Shown: positions 19,600 through 28,465 of the stretch, in pieces
Layout: each line of letters starts with the position of its first letter
How positions within the stretch are numbered: position 1 is the first letter of the stretch
Origin: Vitreoscilla filiformis
Lineage (GTDB): Bacteria > Pseudomonadota > Gammaproteobacteria > Burkholderiales > Burkholderiaceae_C
Direction of reading: 5' to 3'
NCBI RefSeq assembly: GCF_002222655.1
Contig: NZ_CP022423.1
Span: 434,001 to 498,000, forward strand
DNA length: 64,000 bases
Position numbers and translations under genes: made by a program
Notes under the pieces: generated by a model
Told to the model about the DNA's origin: nothing
The model's database searches: none
Seen by the model: the letters and a program-made list of their open reading frames with translations, nothing else

Positions 19600-20226
19600 A
19601 TGAACACGCTGGATCTCGTTCAACACGGCCCGGTGATCCCGGTCATCGTCATCGACCGGCTGGAAGACGCCGTGCCCTTGGCCCAAGCCTTGGTGGCAGG
19701 CGGCGTGCGGGTGCTCGAAGTGACGCTGCGCACCCCCGTGGCGCTGGACGCCATCCGCGCCATGACGGCGGTGGAAGGTGCCATCGTCGGGGCTGGCACG
19801 ATCCGCAGCGCTGCCGATGCCCGCGCCGCCCACGCAGCGGGCGCGGTGTTTGGCGTCAGCCCGGGTTACACCGCTGAAGTGGGCGCGGCGTGCCGCGAGG
19901 TTGGCTTGCCGCTGTTGCCGGGGGTGGCCACAGCCAGCGAAGTCATGGCAGCGCAGGCCGACGGGCTGAGTTTCCTCAAGTTCTTCCCGGCCACGGCAGC
20001 GGGTGGGATTCCGATGCTCAAAGCCCTGGCCGGCCCCTTCCCCGATGTGGTGTTTTGCCCCACGGGCGGCATCAGTTTGGCCACGGCGCCGGACTTTTTG
20101 GCGCTGCCCAACGTCAAAGTGTGCGGCGGTTCGTGGCTCACCCCAGCGGATGCGGTGAAGGCAGGGGACTGGGCACGCATCACCGAGTTGGCCGCTCAAG
20201 CGCAAAGCTTGCGCCGACCGGGGTGA
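19600..20226 (+). CDS. eda: 2-keto-3-deoxy-6-phosphogluconate aldolase
   Basis: Splits KDPG into pyruvate and glyceraldehyde 3-phosphate, the second Entner-Doudoroff step. It has 208 residues from the ATG at 19600, after GCAGGA. Class I aldolase features are in place: RVLEVTLRTP with the catalytic Glu at about residue 40, GAGTI, SPGYTAE, and SFLKFFPA with the Schiff-base Lys at about 127, then CPTGGIS. The open frame starts earlier but that part lies within edd. Co-transcribed with edd, so glucose/gluconate breakdown in this strain probably uses this route. Confidence 0.95.
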   Translation: MNTLDLVQHGPVIPVIVIDRLEDAVPLAQALVAGGVRVLEVTLRTPVALDAIRAMTAVEGAIVGAGTIRSAADARAAHAAGAVFGVSPGYTAEVGAACREVGLPLLPGVATASEVMAAQADGLSFLKFFPATAAGGIPMLKALAGPFPDVVFCPTGGISLATAPDFLALPNVKVCGGSWLTPADAVKAGDWARITELAAQAQSLRRPG

Positions 20227-20248
20227 GGTAGACACCGGCCATTGCTAT

Positions 20249-20317
20249 TCTCTCGGGCCCATTCATGCAGCTTCACATCCGACGCATGAATGGGAAACAT
20301 CACAAGTACCCGAGAGA
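20249..20317 (+). promoter_or_regulatory. Nested inverted repeats covering the RTX-gene ribosome binding site
   Basis: The inner stem CCCATTCATGC (20258-20268) / GCATGAATGGG (20284-20294) is perfect over 11 bp. The outer stem TCTCTCGGG (20249-20257) / CCCGAGAGA (20309-20317) is perfect over 9 bp. The only purine-rich ribosome binding sequence before the ATG at 20324 (GAGAGA, 20312-20317) is the outer right arm, so folding would hide it. It has no T tract, so it does not look like an eda terminator. Confidence 0.7.
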
Positions 20318-20323
20318 CACGCC

Positions 20324-23300
20324 ATGGCCGCCTCCTTGATGACCTCTGCCCTGACCGTTGACGAATTCAGCGGCACTGCCACGATCACGTTTTCGCTGCT
20401 GACCGCCGCCACCAGCAGCGCCTCGTTCGCTTACTCGCTCAACGGGCTGATGGCGTATGAGTCCAGTGGCAGCTACGGGGATTTCTGGGGCAGCGACGGC
20501 ACGGTAACGTTCGCTGTCGGGCAAGACAGTCAGTCCATCACCTTCAGCCTGAACAACGATGCCAGCGTCGAACCGACGGAGTCGCTTTACCTCTGGCTGT
20601 CCAACGCCAACAACCTGACGCTGGGCAACAACCAAGTGCTGGTGTCCATCGTGGACAACGACCGCATCGTTGCCGATTGGGACGGCAACAGCAACCTGAG
20701 CGGCGCCGAAAAAGCCCAGTTGTGCGTGCGCGACGTGGCGGTGGATGAAAAATCCCGCACCGCCACCTTTGACTTGGTGCTGGACAAAGCCACCACCGGC
20801 AGTTTCAGCGTCGTCTACGGCACCAGCGATGGCACCGCTCGCGCCGGTGAAGATTTCACCGCCAAAACCGGCAGTGTGACGTTTGCGGCGGGGCAAACCG
20901 TGCAGCATGTCACCGTCAGCCTGAGCGACGATCTCACCAGCGAAGGGGCCGAGTTTTTCCATCTGGCGTTGCAATCCACCCCCGGTGGCAGCGCCAGCAA
21001 CCAAGTCATCATCGCCGACGCCCAAGGCACCGCCCTCATTGGCCGCAACGATGTGGGCGCCATCTCGACCCCCACTGTGACGTGCAGCCCCATCGTCGTC
21101 AGCGAAGGCGAGGGTTACGGCGAGTTCACCGTGCAACTGAGTTCACCGAGTTTGAGCACGGTGGCGGTGGACTACAACGTCGGCGGCCTCACCGCCTACG
21201 AAAGCATCGGCAGCAGCGGGGATTTTTGCGGCTACGGCGGCACGCTGCAATTTGCGGCGGGGGTCACCACCCAAACCGTGCGTTTTGAACTCAATGCGGG
21301 GCAGAACAGCATCGAAGCGATGGAGTCGCTCGTGCTGTCGCTCAGCAACCCGAGCGGGGCCACCCTCGGCAACACCCAGGTGCTCGGCACCATCGTGGAT
21401 GACGACCATGGGGTCGGCGACACCAACGGCAACGGCACCCTGAACAGCACAGAACAAGCCCAACTGACGATCCGCGATGCGGTGGTGGACGAAGGCGCCG
21501 GCCTGATCACCTTCGACCTGGTGTTGGATCGGGCCACCACCGAAGCTTTCACGGTGGCCTACTCGACCGCCACCCTGCCTGGCAGTGCCTCCGCCGGGCT
21601 GGATTTCACCCATGCCATCGGCAGCGTTGGGTTTGCTGCGGGGCAAACGGTGCAGCACATCACCGTCGGCATCAGCAACGACAGCACCGCTGAAGGCCAC
21701 GAGTTTTTCAACCTGACCCTGGGGGCCTTGGGGGGCAGCGGTGCCGCCCAGGTGCAAGTGGTGGACGCCCAAGGGCAGGGCCTGATCGGTGCCAACGATG
21801 CCAACGCCCTCAGCACACCGACCTTGACGTGCAGCGCGCTGCTCATCGACGAAAGCCAAGGTTATGGTGAATTCACCCTGCAACTGAACGCCCCCAGCAA
21901 CACCTGGGGCACGATCGCCGTGAACTACGACGTCAGCGGTTTGCGGGCCTATGAGTCGATCGGTGATTCGGGCGACTTTGCGGGCACTTCGGGCGTGGTG
22001 AACTTCGCGCCGGGCAGCACCACGCAGACCGTGCGTTTCGAGATCAATCCGGGTGCGAATGTGGCGGAGGACATGGCGTCGCTCTACCTCTCGCTGTCCA
22101 ACGCGGGTTACAGCAACACCGTCAACTTCGCCAACAACCGGGTGCTGGCCACGATTGTGGACAACGATACCGTCGTGGGTGACACCAACGCCAGCGGCAT
22201 CCTGGATGCCAACGAGAAAGCCAACCTCTCGGTGCGCGATGTGGTGGTGGATGAAAAGGCCGGCATCGCCACCTTCGACCTGGTGTTGGACAAAGCCACC
22301 ACGGACAGCTTCAGCGTGGCCTACAGCACCGCCACCGCGCCCGGCACCGCCATCGCTGGGGTGGACTTCACGGCAGCGTCGGGCAGCGTGGGTTTTGCGG
22401 CGGGGCAAACCGTGCAGCACGTGAGCGTGGCGCTCATGGACGACTTCACCGCCGAGGGGCAGGAATCGTTCAACCTGTCGCTGGGGGCGCTGGGGGGTCA
22501 TGCGGCCACCCAAGTGGTGGTGGCGGACGGGCAAGGGCAAGCGTTGATCGGCGTCAGCGACAGCACGTTCAACACACCGCAACCGGTGGTCAGTGCAGGG
22601 CCGATCGTCGTCAGCGAGGCCGAGGGCTATGCGGAATTTACCGTTCAACTGAACGCCACCAGCGCCAGCGTGGTGTCGGTGAACTACCAAATCAGCGGGT
22701 TGACGGCTTATGAATCGATCGGCAGCTCGGGGGACTTTTCGGCAGTGGATGGCACGCTGACGTTTGCGCCGGGCGTCACCACGCAAACCATCCGCTGGGA
22801 GCTGAACGGTTCGGCGGGAGTGGAACCGATCGAATCGCTTTACCTGAGTTTGTCCAAAGCCAACCCCCTGGACACCACGCTGTTCGCCAACAACCAAGTG
22901 CTGGCCTCGATCGTGGACAGCGACCTCACGGTCGGTGATACCAACGCCAATGGTCAACTCGACAGCAGCGAAAAAGCCAACCTGAGTGTGCGCGACGTCA
23001 TCATCGACGAGAAGGCCGGCTTCGCCACGTTCGATTTGGTGCTGAACAAAGCCACCACCAGCGCTTTCAGCGTCGCATATGCCACGGCGAATGTAGCGGG
23101 TGGCGCGACCGCCGGCCAAGACTACCTCGCCACCCAGGGCAGCGTGGGCTTTGCGGCGGGGCAAACCGTGCAGCATGTCCGCGTCAGCTTGATCGATGAC
23201 GGGACCCTCGAAGGCAACGAGCGCTTCAACCTGAGCCTGGGCACCCTCAGCGGCGGTGCAGCCAGCCAGGTGCAAAAAGCCGACGCGACAGGCACCGCCC

Positions 23301-24343
23301 TCATCGGTGCCAATGACCAAATGACCGCCGCACTGCCCAACTTGAGTGTGCAGGATGCCGTGGCCATCGAAGGCCAAGGGTATGCCGATGTGCTGGTGCA
23401 ACTCAGTGCCCCGGCCAGCGGCAACGTGTCGGTGAACTACAGCTTCTCGGGCGGCACGGCCTACGAGTCGATCGGTTCGTATGGCGACTTCGCGGCAGCG
23501 GATGGCACCCTGGTGTTCCGCGCCGGCGAGACCAGCAAAATTCTGCGCTTCGAGCTGAACGATCAAGACAGCGGTGCAGAAGCGGCCACCGAAACGGTGT
23601 TTGTCACCCTGTCCAATGCGGTGGGGGCCGGCTTGGCCGATGCCAACGCCACCGTGCTCATCGCCGACGACGACAACTTGGCCAGCAGCCAGCCCCTGGC
23701 CGGCGGTTTGGCCCACGACACCTACACCGTCGATGGAAAGAACGACGTGGTGCTGGAAACAACCTATGGCGGCGTCGATCAGGTGAACAGCCTCATCAAC
23801 TACACCCTGGCGGCGAATGTGGAAAACCTGCTGCTGCAAGGCAGCCAAGGGCTGGCGGGCACGGGCAACGAGTTGGCCAACCTCCTCACGGGTAACGGCG
23901 GCGCGAACACGCTGACCGGTTTGGCGGGGCAAGACACGCTCATCGGCGGCGCCGGCAACGACAAGCTGATCGGTGGCACCGACCGCGATGTGCAAACCGG
24001 CGGCGGGGGCAGCGACATTTTCGACTTCAACGCCCTGACCGAAAGCGGCCTCACCACGGCCACACGCGACGTCATCACCGACTTCACGCACGGTGCGGAT
24101 CGAATCGATGTCTCCACTCTGGACGCTCGGGCGGCAACGGCTGGCAACGAGGCGTTTTCGTTCATCGGTCACGCCGGCTTCAGCAGCAGCAATGCAACCG
24201 GCCAGTTGCGCTTTGACTACAACGCCACCACCCACGTCGCCACGCTCTACGGCAGCACCGACGCGGACAGCGCCGCCGAGTTCAGCCTGCAAGTGACGCT
24301 GGCCAACGCCACCGCTTTGGTGGCGTCGGACTTCATCCTCTGA
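20324..24343 (+). CDS. Large Calx-beta repeat protein with RTX-type C-terminus
   Basis: A 1339-residue acidic protein without a Sec signal peptide, probably secreted by a type I (ABC) exporter. The body is about four ~250-residue units. Each joins a Calx-beta module (e.g. GYGEFTVQLSSPS..., AYESIGSSGDF), an EF-hand/dockerin-like loop and a second Calx-beta-like module (VVDEKAGIATFDLVLDKATT, GFAAGQTVQH). The loops are DWDGNSNL, DTNGNGTL, DTNASGIL and DTNANGQL at about residues 118, 366, 620 and 872. The end (about 1175-1339) has hemolysin-type Ca2+ repeats (LIGGAGNDKLIGGTDRD, GGGGSDIFDFNAL), a serralysin-like DVITDFTHGADRIDV and the terminal SDFIL, a plausible secretion signal. It is likely a calcium-dependent surface adhesin or biofilm protein. 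No enzymatic domain is evident and no exporter genes lie nearby. Confidence 0.85.
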   Translation: MAASLMTSALTVDEFSGTATITFSLLTAATSSASFAYSLNGLMAYESSGSYGDFWGSDGTVTFAVGQDSQSITFSLNNDASVEPTESLYLWLSNANNLTLGNNQVLVSIVDNDRIVADWDGNSNLSGAEKAQLCVRDVAVDEKSRTATFDLVLDKATTGSFSVVYGTSDGTARAGEDFTAKTGSVTFAAGQTVQHVTVSLSDDLTSEGAEFFHLALQSTPGGSASNQVIIADAQGTALIGRNDVGAISTPTVTCSPIVVSEGEGYGEFTVQLSSPSLSTVAVDYNVGGLTAYESIGSSGDFCGYGGTLQFAAGVTTQTVRFELNAGQNSIEAMESLVLSLSNPSGATLGNTQVLGTIVDDDHGVGDTNGNGTLNSTEQAQLTIRDAVVDEGAGLITFDLVLDRATTEAFTVAYSTATLPGSASAGLDFTHAIGSVGFAAGQTVQHITVGISNDSTAEGHEFFNLTLGALGGSGAAQVQVVDAQGQGLIGANDANALSTPTLTCSALLIDESQGYGEFTLQLNAPSNTWGTIAVNYDVSGLRAYESIGDSGDFAGTSGVVNFAPGSTTQTVRFEINPGANVAEDMASLYLSLSNAGYSNTVNFANNRVLATIVDNDTVVGDTNASGILDANEKANLSVRDVVVDEKAGIATFDLVLDKATTDSFSVAYSTATAPGTAIAGVDFTAASGSVGFAAGQTVQHVSVALMDDFTAEGQESFNLSLGALGGHAATQVVVADGQGQALIGVSDSTFNTPQPVVSAGPIVVSEAEGYAEFTVQLNATSASVVSVNYQISGLTAYESIGSSGDFSAVDGTLTFAPGVTTQTIRWELNGSAGVEPIESLYLSLSKANPLDTTLFANNQVLASIVDSDLTVGDTNANGQLDSSEKANLSVRDVIIDEKAGFATFDLVLNKATTSAFSVAYATANVAGGATAGQDYLATQGSVGFAAGQTVQHVRVSLIDDGTLEGNERFNLSLGTLSGGAASQVQKADATGTALIGANDQMTAALPNLSVQDAVAIEGQGYADVLVQLSAPASGNVSVNYSFSGGTAYESIGSYGDFAAADGTLVFRAGETSKILRFELNDQDSGAEAATETVFVTLSNAVGAGLADANATVLIADDDNLASSQPLAGGLAHDTYTVDGKNDVVLETTYGGVDQVNSLINYTLAANVENLLLQGSQGLAGTGNELANLLTGNGGANTLTGLAGQDTLIGGAGNDKLIGGTDRDVQTGGGGSDIFDFNALTESGLTTATRDVITDFTHGADRIDVSTLDARAATAGNEAFSFIGHAGFSSSNATGQLRFDYNATTHVATLYGSTDADSAAEFSLQVTLANATALVASDFIL

Positions 24344-24392
24344 GCGTCGGGGACGCAAGCCCTCGCAACGTACCAGCGTCAACAGTTTGAGT

Positions 24393-24734
24393 TCAGCGTT
24401 CGTGACCGACGAAGCGTTGGCGCATGCGGCGGGTGTCGTGGCCTCGGTGCCATAAACGCGTCAGAAAACGGGCGGCACGCGCCAGTGCGTTGTCCAGTGC
24501 CGTGCGCCAGTCGCTCGCCACAGAGGCGACGACCACCGACCCGGCGCCGTCGGTTCGGAGTTCCACTTGGCAGCGCTTGTCAATGCCACCACGCGGGCCG
24601 TTCACGTCCGACATCTGCACCTCGGCGCGTGGCACCAGCCAGACCAGGCGCCGCAGCACGAAACGCACACGGCGTTCCGTCAGGTCGCGCAAGTCAGTGG
24701 CGTGCGGATGACGAGACTTGAAGAGCACTTGCAT
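24393..24734 (-). CDS. HPF/RaiA-like ribosome-associated protein
   Basis: 113 residues from the ATG at 24734, chosen because GGAG lies 7 bases upstream; the open frame extends further but without a good start. MQVLFKSRHPHATDLRDLTE, RRVRFVLRRLVWLVPRAEVQ, MSDVNGPRGGIDKRCQVELR and an Ala/Arg-rich helix (NALARAARFLTR) follow the beta-alpha-beta-beta-beta-alpha plan of the short hibernation/sigma-54-modulation family that binds ribosomes in stationary phase. Sequence identity is not strong by eye, so the exact role is uncertain. It is convergent with the RTX gene (49 bp apart). Confidence 0.65.
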   Translation of the reverse strand: MQVLFKSRHPHATDLRDLTERRVRFVLRRLVWLVPRAEVQMSDVNGPRGGIDKRCQVELRTDGAGSVVVASVASDWRTALDNALARAARFLTRLWHRGHDTRRMRQRFVGHER

Positions 24735-24909
24735 CACGGATCTCCATCGGTTGAGAAACGGACAAAGTGTGAATCGCCTGGCAGTTCTGAAAAAGCAGTC
24801 TTTCAAGAACAAAAACATCGGATAAATCTGAACATCAGACGGCGCATCGGTCGCAAACTCCGGGGCTTGGCAGCGCCGGCTGGCACGCCACCCTTTGGAG
24901 ATGCACCCG

Positions 24910-25998
24910 ATGCCCAACGCTCGAATCGCCAACGCCGTCCGTCTGGAGTTCGCTTCCGACGCCCTGGTTCAATCCAACCTGTCCGGCGCGGCCTTCACGG
25001 GCGACTGGCTCTGGGTGGCCGGCGACGAAGCCTGCGGCCTGGATCGCCTGCGCCAACTCAACCCGGTGGGACGCGAGACTTTGCGCTTCGGTGAGGTGCG
25101 CGACTTCGCGCTCGCCGACCTGCTGGATCTGCCTGGCGCAGCCGACGACGAGGCCGACCTGGAAGGAATGGCCGTGGCCGACGGTTTCCTCTGGGTGGTC
25201 GGCTCGCATGGCTTGAAGCGCAAAAATGCCAAGCTGGATCGAGGCCACGCCGACAACGCCAAGCGGCTGGCGAAGGTGGTGCTGGATGGCAATCGTCGCC
25301 TGCTGGCCTGCCTGCCGATCGAGCCCGACGCCCAAGGCGAGCCCTGCTTGGTGCGTCAGGCTCAGGATGGTCGTCGGGCGCAGCGCTTGAAGGGGGATGC
25401 GCAGACGAACCTCCTCACCCGTGTGCTGGCCGATGACCCTCACTTCGGGCCGTACATGGCCATCCCGGGCAAGGACAACGGATTCGACATCGAAGGCCTG
25501 GCTGTGGACGGTCGTCGGCTGCTGCTCGGCCTGCGCGGCCCGGTGCTGCGCGGCTGGTCGGCCGTGCTGGAGATCGCGGTGGAAGGGCGCGGCGATCAGT
25601 TGCGACTGATCCCCCTCGACGACAGCGGGACGCTGATCCGAAAGCATTTCTTGCAGCTCGACGGCCTGGGCGTGCGGGATCTGCATTTCTCAGGCGATGA
25701 TCTTTACATCCTGGCCGGCCCAACGATGGTGCTGAACGGTGACATCCGCGTCTTCAAGTGGCCCGCCGCTCGACCCCTGCTGGCGGCCAATCGCGAGCCG
25801 GTGCGTTTCGAGTCAGCGTTGAGCGAGTCGATGCCCCTGCCACATGGCCACGGCACCAATCGTGCCGAAGCGATATGCGAACTGCCGCCAGCGCTGTCCG
25901 GCGGCCAAACGCGCTGGCTTGTGCTGTACGACGCTCCGGGGGCCGATCGCCGGGAAGGCTCGCACACCGTCTTCGGCGATCTGCTGCACCGCGACTAG
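24910..25998 (+). CDS. DUF3616 domain protein
   Basis: A 362-residue protein of the DUF3616 family, of unknown function. The start is the ATG at 24910, nine bases after TTTGGAG. The sequence suggests a beta-propeller: repeated strands with conserved DDEADLEGMAV (about 84-94), LWVVGSHGLKRKNAKL, KDNGFDIEGLAVDGRRLLLG and LDGLGVRDLHFSGDDLYILA. No signal peptide is seen. It is followed after 24 bp by a palindromic repeat element and then the YqhA-like gene, so an operon with the next three genes is possible but interrupted by that element. Confidence 0.8.
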   Translation: MPNARIANAVRLEFASDALVQSNLSGAAFTGDWLWVAGDEACGLDRLRQLNPVGRETLRFGEVRDFALADLLDLPGAADDEADLEGMAVADGFLWVVGSHGLKRKNAKLDRGHADNAKRLAKVVLDGNRRLLACLPIEPDAQGEPCLVRQAQDGRRAQRLKGDAQTNLLTRVLADDPHFGPYMAIPGKDNGFDIEGLAVDGRRLLLGLRGPVLRGWSAVLEIAVEGRGDQLRLIPLDDSGTLIRKHFLQLDGLGVRDLHFSGDDLYILAGPTMVLNGDIRVFKWPAARPLLAANREPVRFESALSESMPLPHGHGTNRAEAICELPPALSGGQTRWLVLYDAPGADRREGSHTVFGDLLHRD

Positions 25999-26021
25999 GG
26001 GGTGTCATTCCTGGAATGTCT

Positions 26022-26073
26022 CCCCCTCACCCCGGCCCTCTCCCCTGACGGAAGAGGGGTTAGGGAGAGGGGG
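26022..26073. repeat. REP-like palindromic element
   Basis: A C-rich half (CCCCCTCACCCC, then CCCTCTCCCC) faces a G-rich half (GAGGGGTTAGGG, then AGAGGGGG) across TGACGGAA, giving an imperfect hairpin in the gap between the DUF3616 gene and the YqhA-like gene. This CCCTCACCCC-GGCCCTCTCCC type of sequence is a common dispersed intergenic repeat in proteobacteria. Whether it is repeated elsewhere in this genome cannot be seen here. Confidence 0.65.
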
Positions 26074-26114
26074 AAACGTCACCATCGATTCAGTATCAAG
26101 AGAGGTCTGTGCGT

Positions 26115-26633
26115 ATGGAAAAAGTGCTCTCAGGGATCGGGTCATTGCTTTACGGCATGCGATTCACCATGCTGTTCTTCTACGCAGGTCTGGTCGCGAT
26201 CATTTTTGGCATCCTGGGCAAGTTCCTACAGGAAACCTACAAGCTGATGAACACTTTGGTGTTTGGCGAACTTGAGAAGATCGACCTGATCATCAAGGTG
26301 CTGGAGCTGGTGGACATGACGATGGTGGCGCAACTGGTTTGGGTGGTGGCCCTCGCCGGTGTATCGCTCTTCGTGACCACCGGGCACTTTGACAAGAAGG
26401 ACATGAAAAAGCCCGACTGGCTGGATCACGTCAACACCTACAACCTCAAGCTGAAGCTGGCATTCGCCATCATCTCGATCTCCGGGGTACACGCCTTGAA
26501 GACCTACCTGAGTGGCAATCTGACGCTGGAGAACATCGAGATCGTGGCGGTGGTGGCGGTCATCCACTTTATGTTCGTGCTCTCTGCCATCGGCATTTCC
26601 TTTGCGGAGCGCTTGACGCGGGAGACGCACTGA
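26115..26633 (+). CDS. YqhA/TIGR00645 family membrane protein
   Basis: 172 residues with four predicted membrane segments: about 13-36 (MRFTMLFFYAGLVAIIFGIL), 66-88 (MTMVAQLVWVVALAGVSLFV), 112-130 (LAFAIISISGVHALKTYL) and 142-165 (VAVVAVIHFMFVLSAIGISF). The loop HFDKKDMKKPDWLDHVN is characteristic of the family. Function is unknown. The ATG at 26115 follows AGAGG; an upstream GTG (26109) is possible. A lipid-kinase gene follows after 14 bp, so the two are probably co-transcribed. Confidence 0.85.
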   Translation: MEKVLSGIGSLLYGMRFTMLFFYAGLVAIIFGILGKFLQETYKLMNTLVFGELEKIDLIIKVLELVDMTMVAQLVWVVALAGVSLFVTTGHFDKKDMKKPDWLDHVNTYNLKLKLAFAIISISGVHALKTYLSGNLTLENIEIVAVVAVIHFMFVLSAIGISFAERLTRETH

Positions 26634-26647
26634 TCGCCCTCGGGATC

Positions 26648-27616
26648 ATGGCCACCTTCCCCGACATCGACTTGGCGTCACCGCTCCAGTTCGTCGTCAA
26701 CGTGGCCGCCGGTGGCCGCGACGCCCAGACCAAGCGCGACATCATCGAAGCCGCGCTGCGGGCTGACAGACGGCGGGGTGACTTGCTGTTTTGCCATCAT
26801 CCTGCCGAGCTGCCCGGCATGGCGCAGCAAGCGGCTGCCAAGGCACTCGCCCACCGCACGGCTGTGGTCGCCGTCGGGGGTGACGGCACGCTCAACACCG
26901 TGGCGCAAGCAGCGCACGCCACGGGTTGTGCCATGGGCGTTGTGCCCCAGGGCACGTTCAATTACTTTGCCCGCACGCACGGCATCCCCACTGATCCGGC
27001 AGACGCTGTCCGGCTGCTGCTGCGGGCGACGCCGACGCCGGTTCAGGTGGCCGGCATCAACGACCGCGTGTTCCTCGTCAACGCCAGCCTCGGGCTCTAC
27101 CCGAACTTGCTGGAAGATCGCGAAGCCTACAAGGCCCGCTTTGGCCGCAGCCGCTGGGTGGCGTTCCTGGCGGGGTGTGCGACGCTGCTGCGTGCGCAGC
27201 GCCGGCTGCGCGTGCGTATCGAGATGGGTGACACGGTGCGCGACGTGCAGACCTTGACGCTCTTTGTCGGCAACAACCGGTTGCAATTGCAGCAGCTCGG
27301 CGCCGAACCAGAGGACACCATCGACGGCACGCCTGGCGACGGCAGCATGGCTGCGTTGATGCTGCGACCCATCGGCACGCTGTCGATGATCGGGCTGATG
27401 CTGCACGGTGCGCTGGGCCGCTTGGGTGAGGCCGCTGGCGTGGAGCGCTTTGAGTTCCAGCACATGGTCGTCAAGCCGACACGGGTGCATGGGCGACGCG
27501 GGGTGAAGGTCGCCTTCGACGGCGAGGTGTCAACGCTGCGCGCACCGCTGCATTTTCGCGTGCTCGACACGCCGCTGTACCTGCTGGCACCGCGTCGCGG
27601 GGAGGCCGCTGGATGA
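26648..27616 (+). CDS. Diacylglycerol kinase-family lipid kinase
   Basis: 322 residues of the DAGK catalytic family. The nucleotide-binding VGGDGTLNTVAQAA motif is at about 76-89 and the conserved PQGTFNYFAR at about 100-109; the C-terminal beta domain ends VAFDGEVSTLRAPLHFRVLD. Members phosphorylate diacylglycerol, sphingosine or similar lipids using ATP. The substrate is not predictable. It overlaps the following phosphoesterase gene by 4 bp (ATGA), a strong sign of coupled translation. Confidence 0.87.
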   Translation: MATFPDIDLASPLQFVVNVAAGGRDAQTKRDIIEAALRADRRRGDLLFCHHPAELPGMAQQAAAKALAHRTAVVAVGGDGTLNTVAQAAHATGCAMGVVPQGTFNYFARTHGIPTDPADAVRLLLRATPTPVQVAGINDRVFLVNASLGLYPNLLEDREAYKARFGRSRWVAFLAGCATLLRAQRRLRVRIEMGDTVRDVQTLTLFVGNNRLQLQQLGAEPEDTIDGTPGDGSMAALMLRPIGTLSMIGLMLHGALGRLGEAAGVERFEFQHMVVKPTRVHGRRGVKVAFDGEVSTLRAPLHFRVLDTPLYLLAPRRGEAAG

Positions 27617-28422
27617 CGCTTCTGCTTCAGATCTCCGATCCACACTTCGGCACCGAGCGGGCAGTCGTTGTCGATGCGCTGGTCGCACTGGCTCGCCAAC
27701 AAAGGCCCGACTTGGTCGTGCTGTCGGGCGACATCACACAGCGTGCCCGGTCGGCGCAGTTCCGCGCTGCACGCACCTTCACAGACCGTCTGGGCGCACC
27801 GGTACTGGCCGTGCCGGGCAACCATGACATCCCGCTGTTCGATCTTTGGACACGCCTGCGATGCCCCTATGTGCGCTACAGCGCCGCCTTCGGGGCCGAC
27901 CTCGAACCGGTGCATCGCTCACCGGGCTTGCTCGTGGTGGGCGTGAACACCACACGGGCATGGCGTCACAAGAACGGGCAGATCGCCCCGCCGCAGATCG
28001 AGCGCGTGGCGGGGCTCCTCGAAAGCGCCGCAACGACGCAACTGCGGGTGGTGGTGGTGCATCAGCCCATTGCCGTGAGCCGTGACGAAGATCTGCCACA
28101 TCGGCTGCACGGCCATCAGCCCGCGATGCAGCGCTGGGCTGCGGCAGGTGCAGACCTCGTCATGGGCGGCCACATCCACCTGCCGTACGTCGTCGCGTTG
28201 CCAGCACTGGCGCGTCCAATGTGGGCGGTTCAGGCCGGGACGGCGGTCTCGACCCGTGTGCGCTCGGGCGTGCCCAACTCCGTGAACCTGCTGCGCTGGG
28301 ATCGGGCTTCAACACCGGGCACCTGCCAGATCGAGCAGTGGGACTTTTCGTCCCAAACCCGAGCATTCATCCTTGCAGAGGTGAAGGAAGTTCGCCCCGC
28401 TCGGCACACACGAACGGCTTGA
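27613..28422 (+). CDS. Metallophosphoesterase
   Basis: 269 residues of the calcineurin-like phosphoesterase superfamily with every metal-site motif: QISDPHFG (D-x-H, about 7-14), LSGDIT (about 37-42), PGNHDIPLF (about 60-68), VVVHQPI (about 146-152) and GGHIHLPY (about 182-189). It is closest in pattern to the CpdA/Icc-type phosphodiesterases, but cAMP specificity is not established. Translationally coupled to the lipid kinase, so a joint role in phospholipid or lipid-phosphate turnover is a reasonable inference. Confidence 0.88.
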   Translation: MTLLLQISDPHFGTERAVVVDALVALARQQRPDLVVLSGDITQRARSAQFRAARTFTDRLGAPVLAVPGNHDIPLFDLWTRLRCPYVRYSAAFGADLEPVHRSPGLLVVGVNTTRAWRHKNGQIAPPQIERVAGLLESAATTQLRVVVVHQPIAVSRDEDLPHRLHGHQPAMQRWAAAGADLVMGGHIHLPYVVALPALARPMWAVQAGTAVSTRVRSGVPNSVNLLRWDRASTPGTCQIEQWDFSSQTRAFILAEVKEVRPARHTRTA

Positions 28423-28430
28423 GCCACGGA

Positions 28431-28465
28431 TATCCCTGAGCCGCCCTCACCCTGGGTCAGGGATA
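28431..28465. terminator. Inverted repeat between convergent genes
   Basis: A perfect 9-bp stem TATCCCTGA (28431-28439) / TCAGGGATA (28457-28465) spans the short gap between the phosphoesterase stop and the gdhA stop. It can form on either strand and may act as a bidirectional terminator, but there is no T tract on either side. Confidence 0.4.

Noticed and set aside
20324..24382. Minus-strand 1079-codon open frame opposite the RTX gene
   Set aside because: It mirrors the repetitive, GC-skewed coding sequence of the RTX gene; its translation has no recognisable domain and the plus-strand protein is clearly real.
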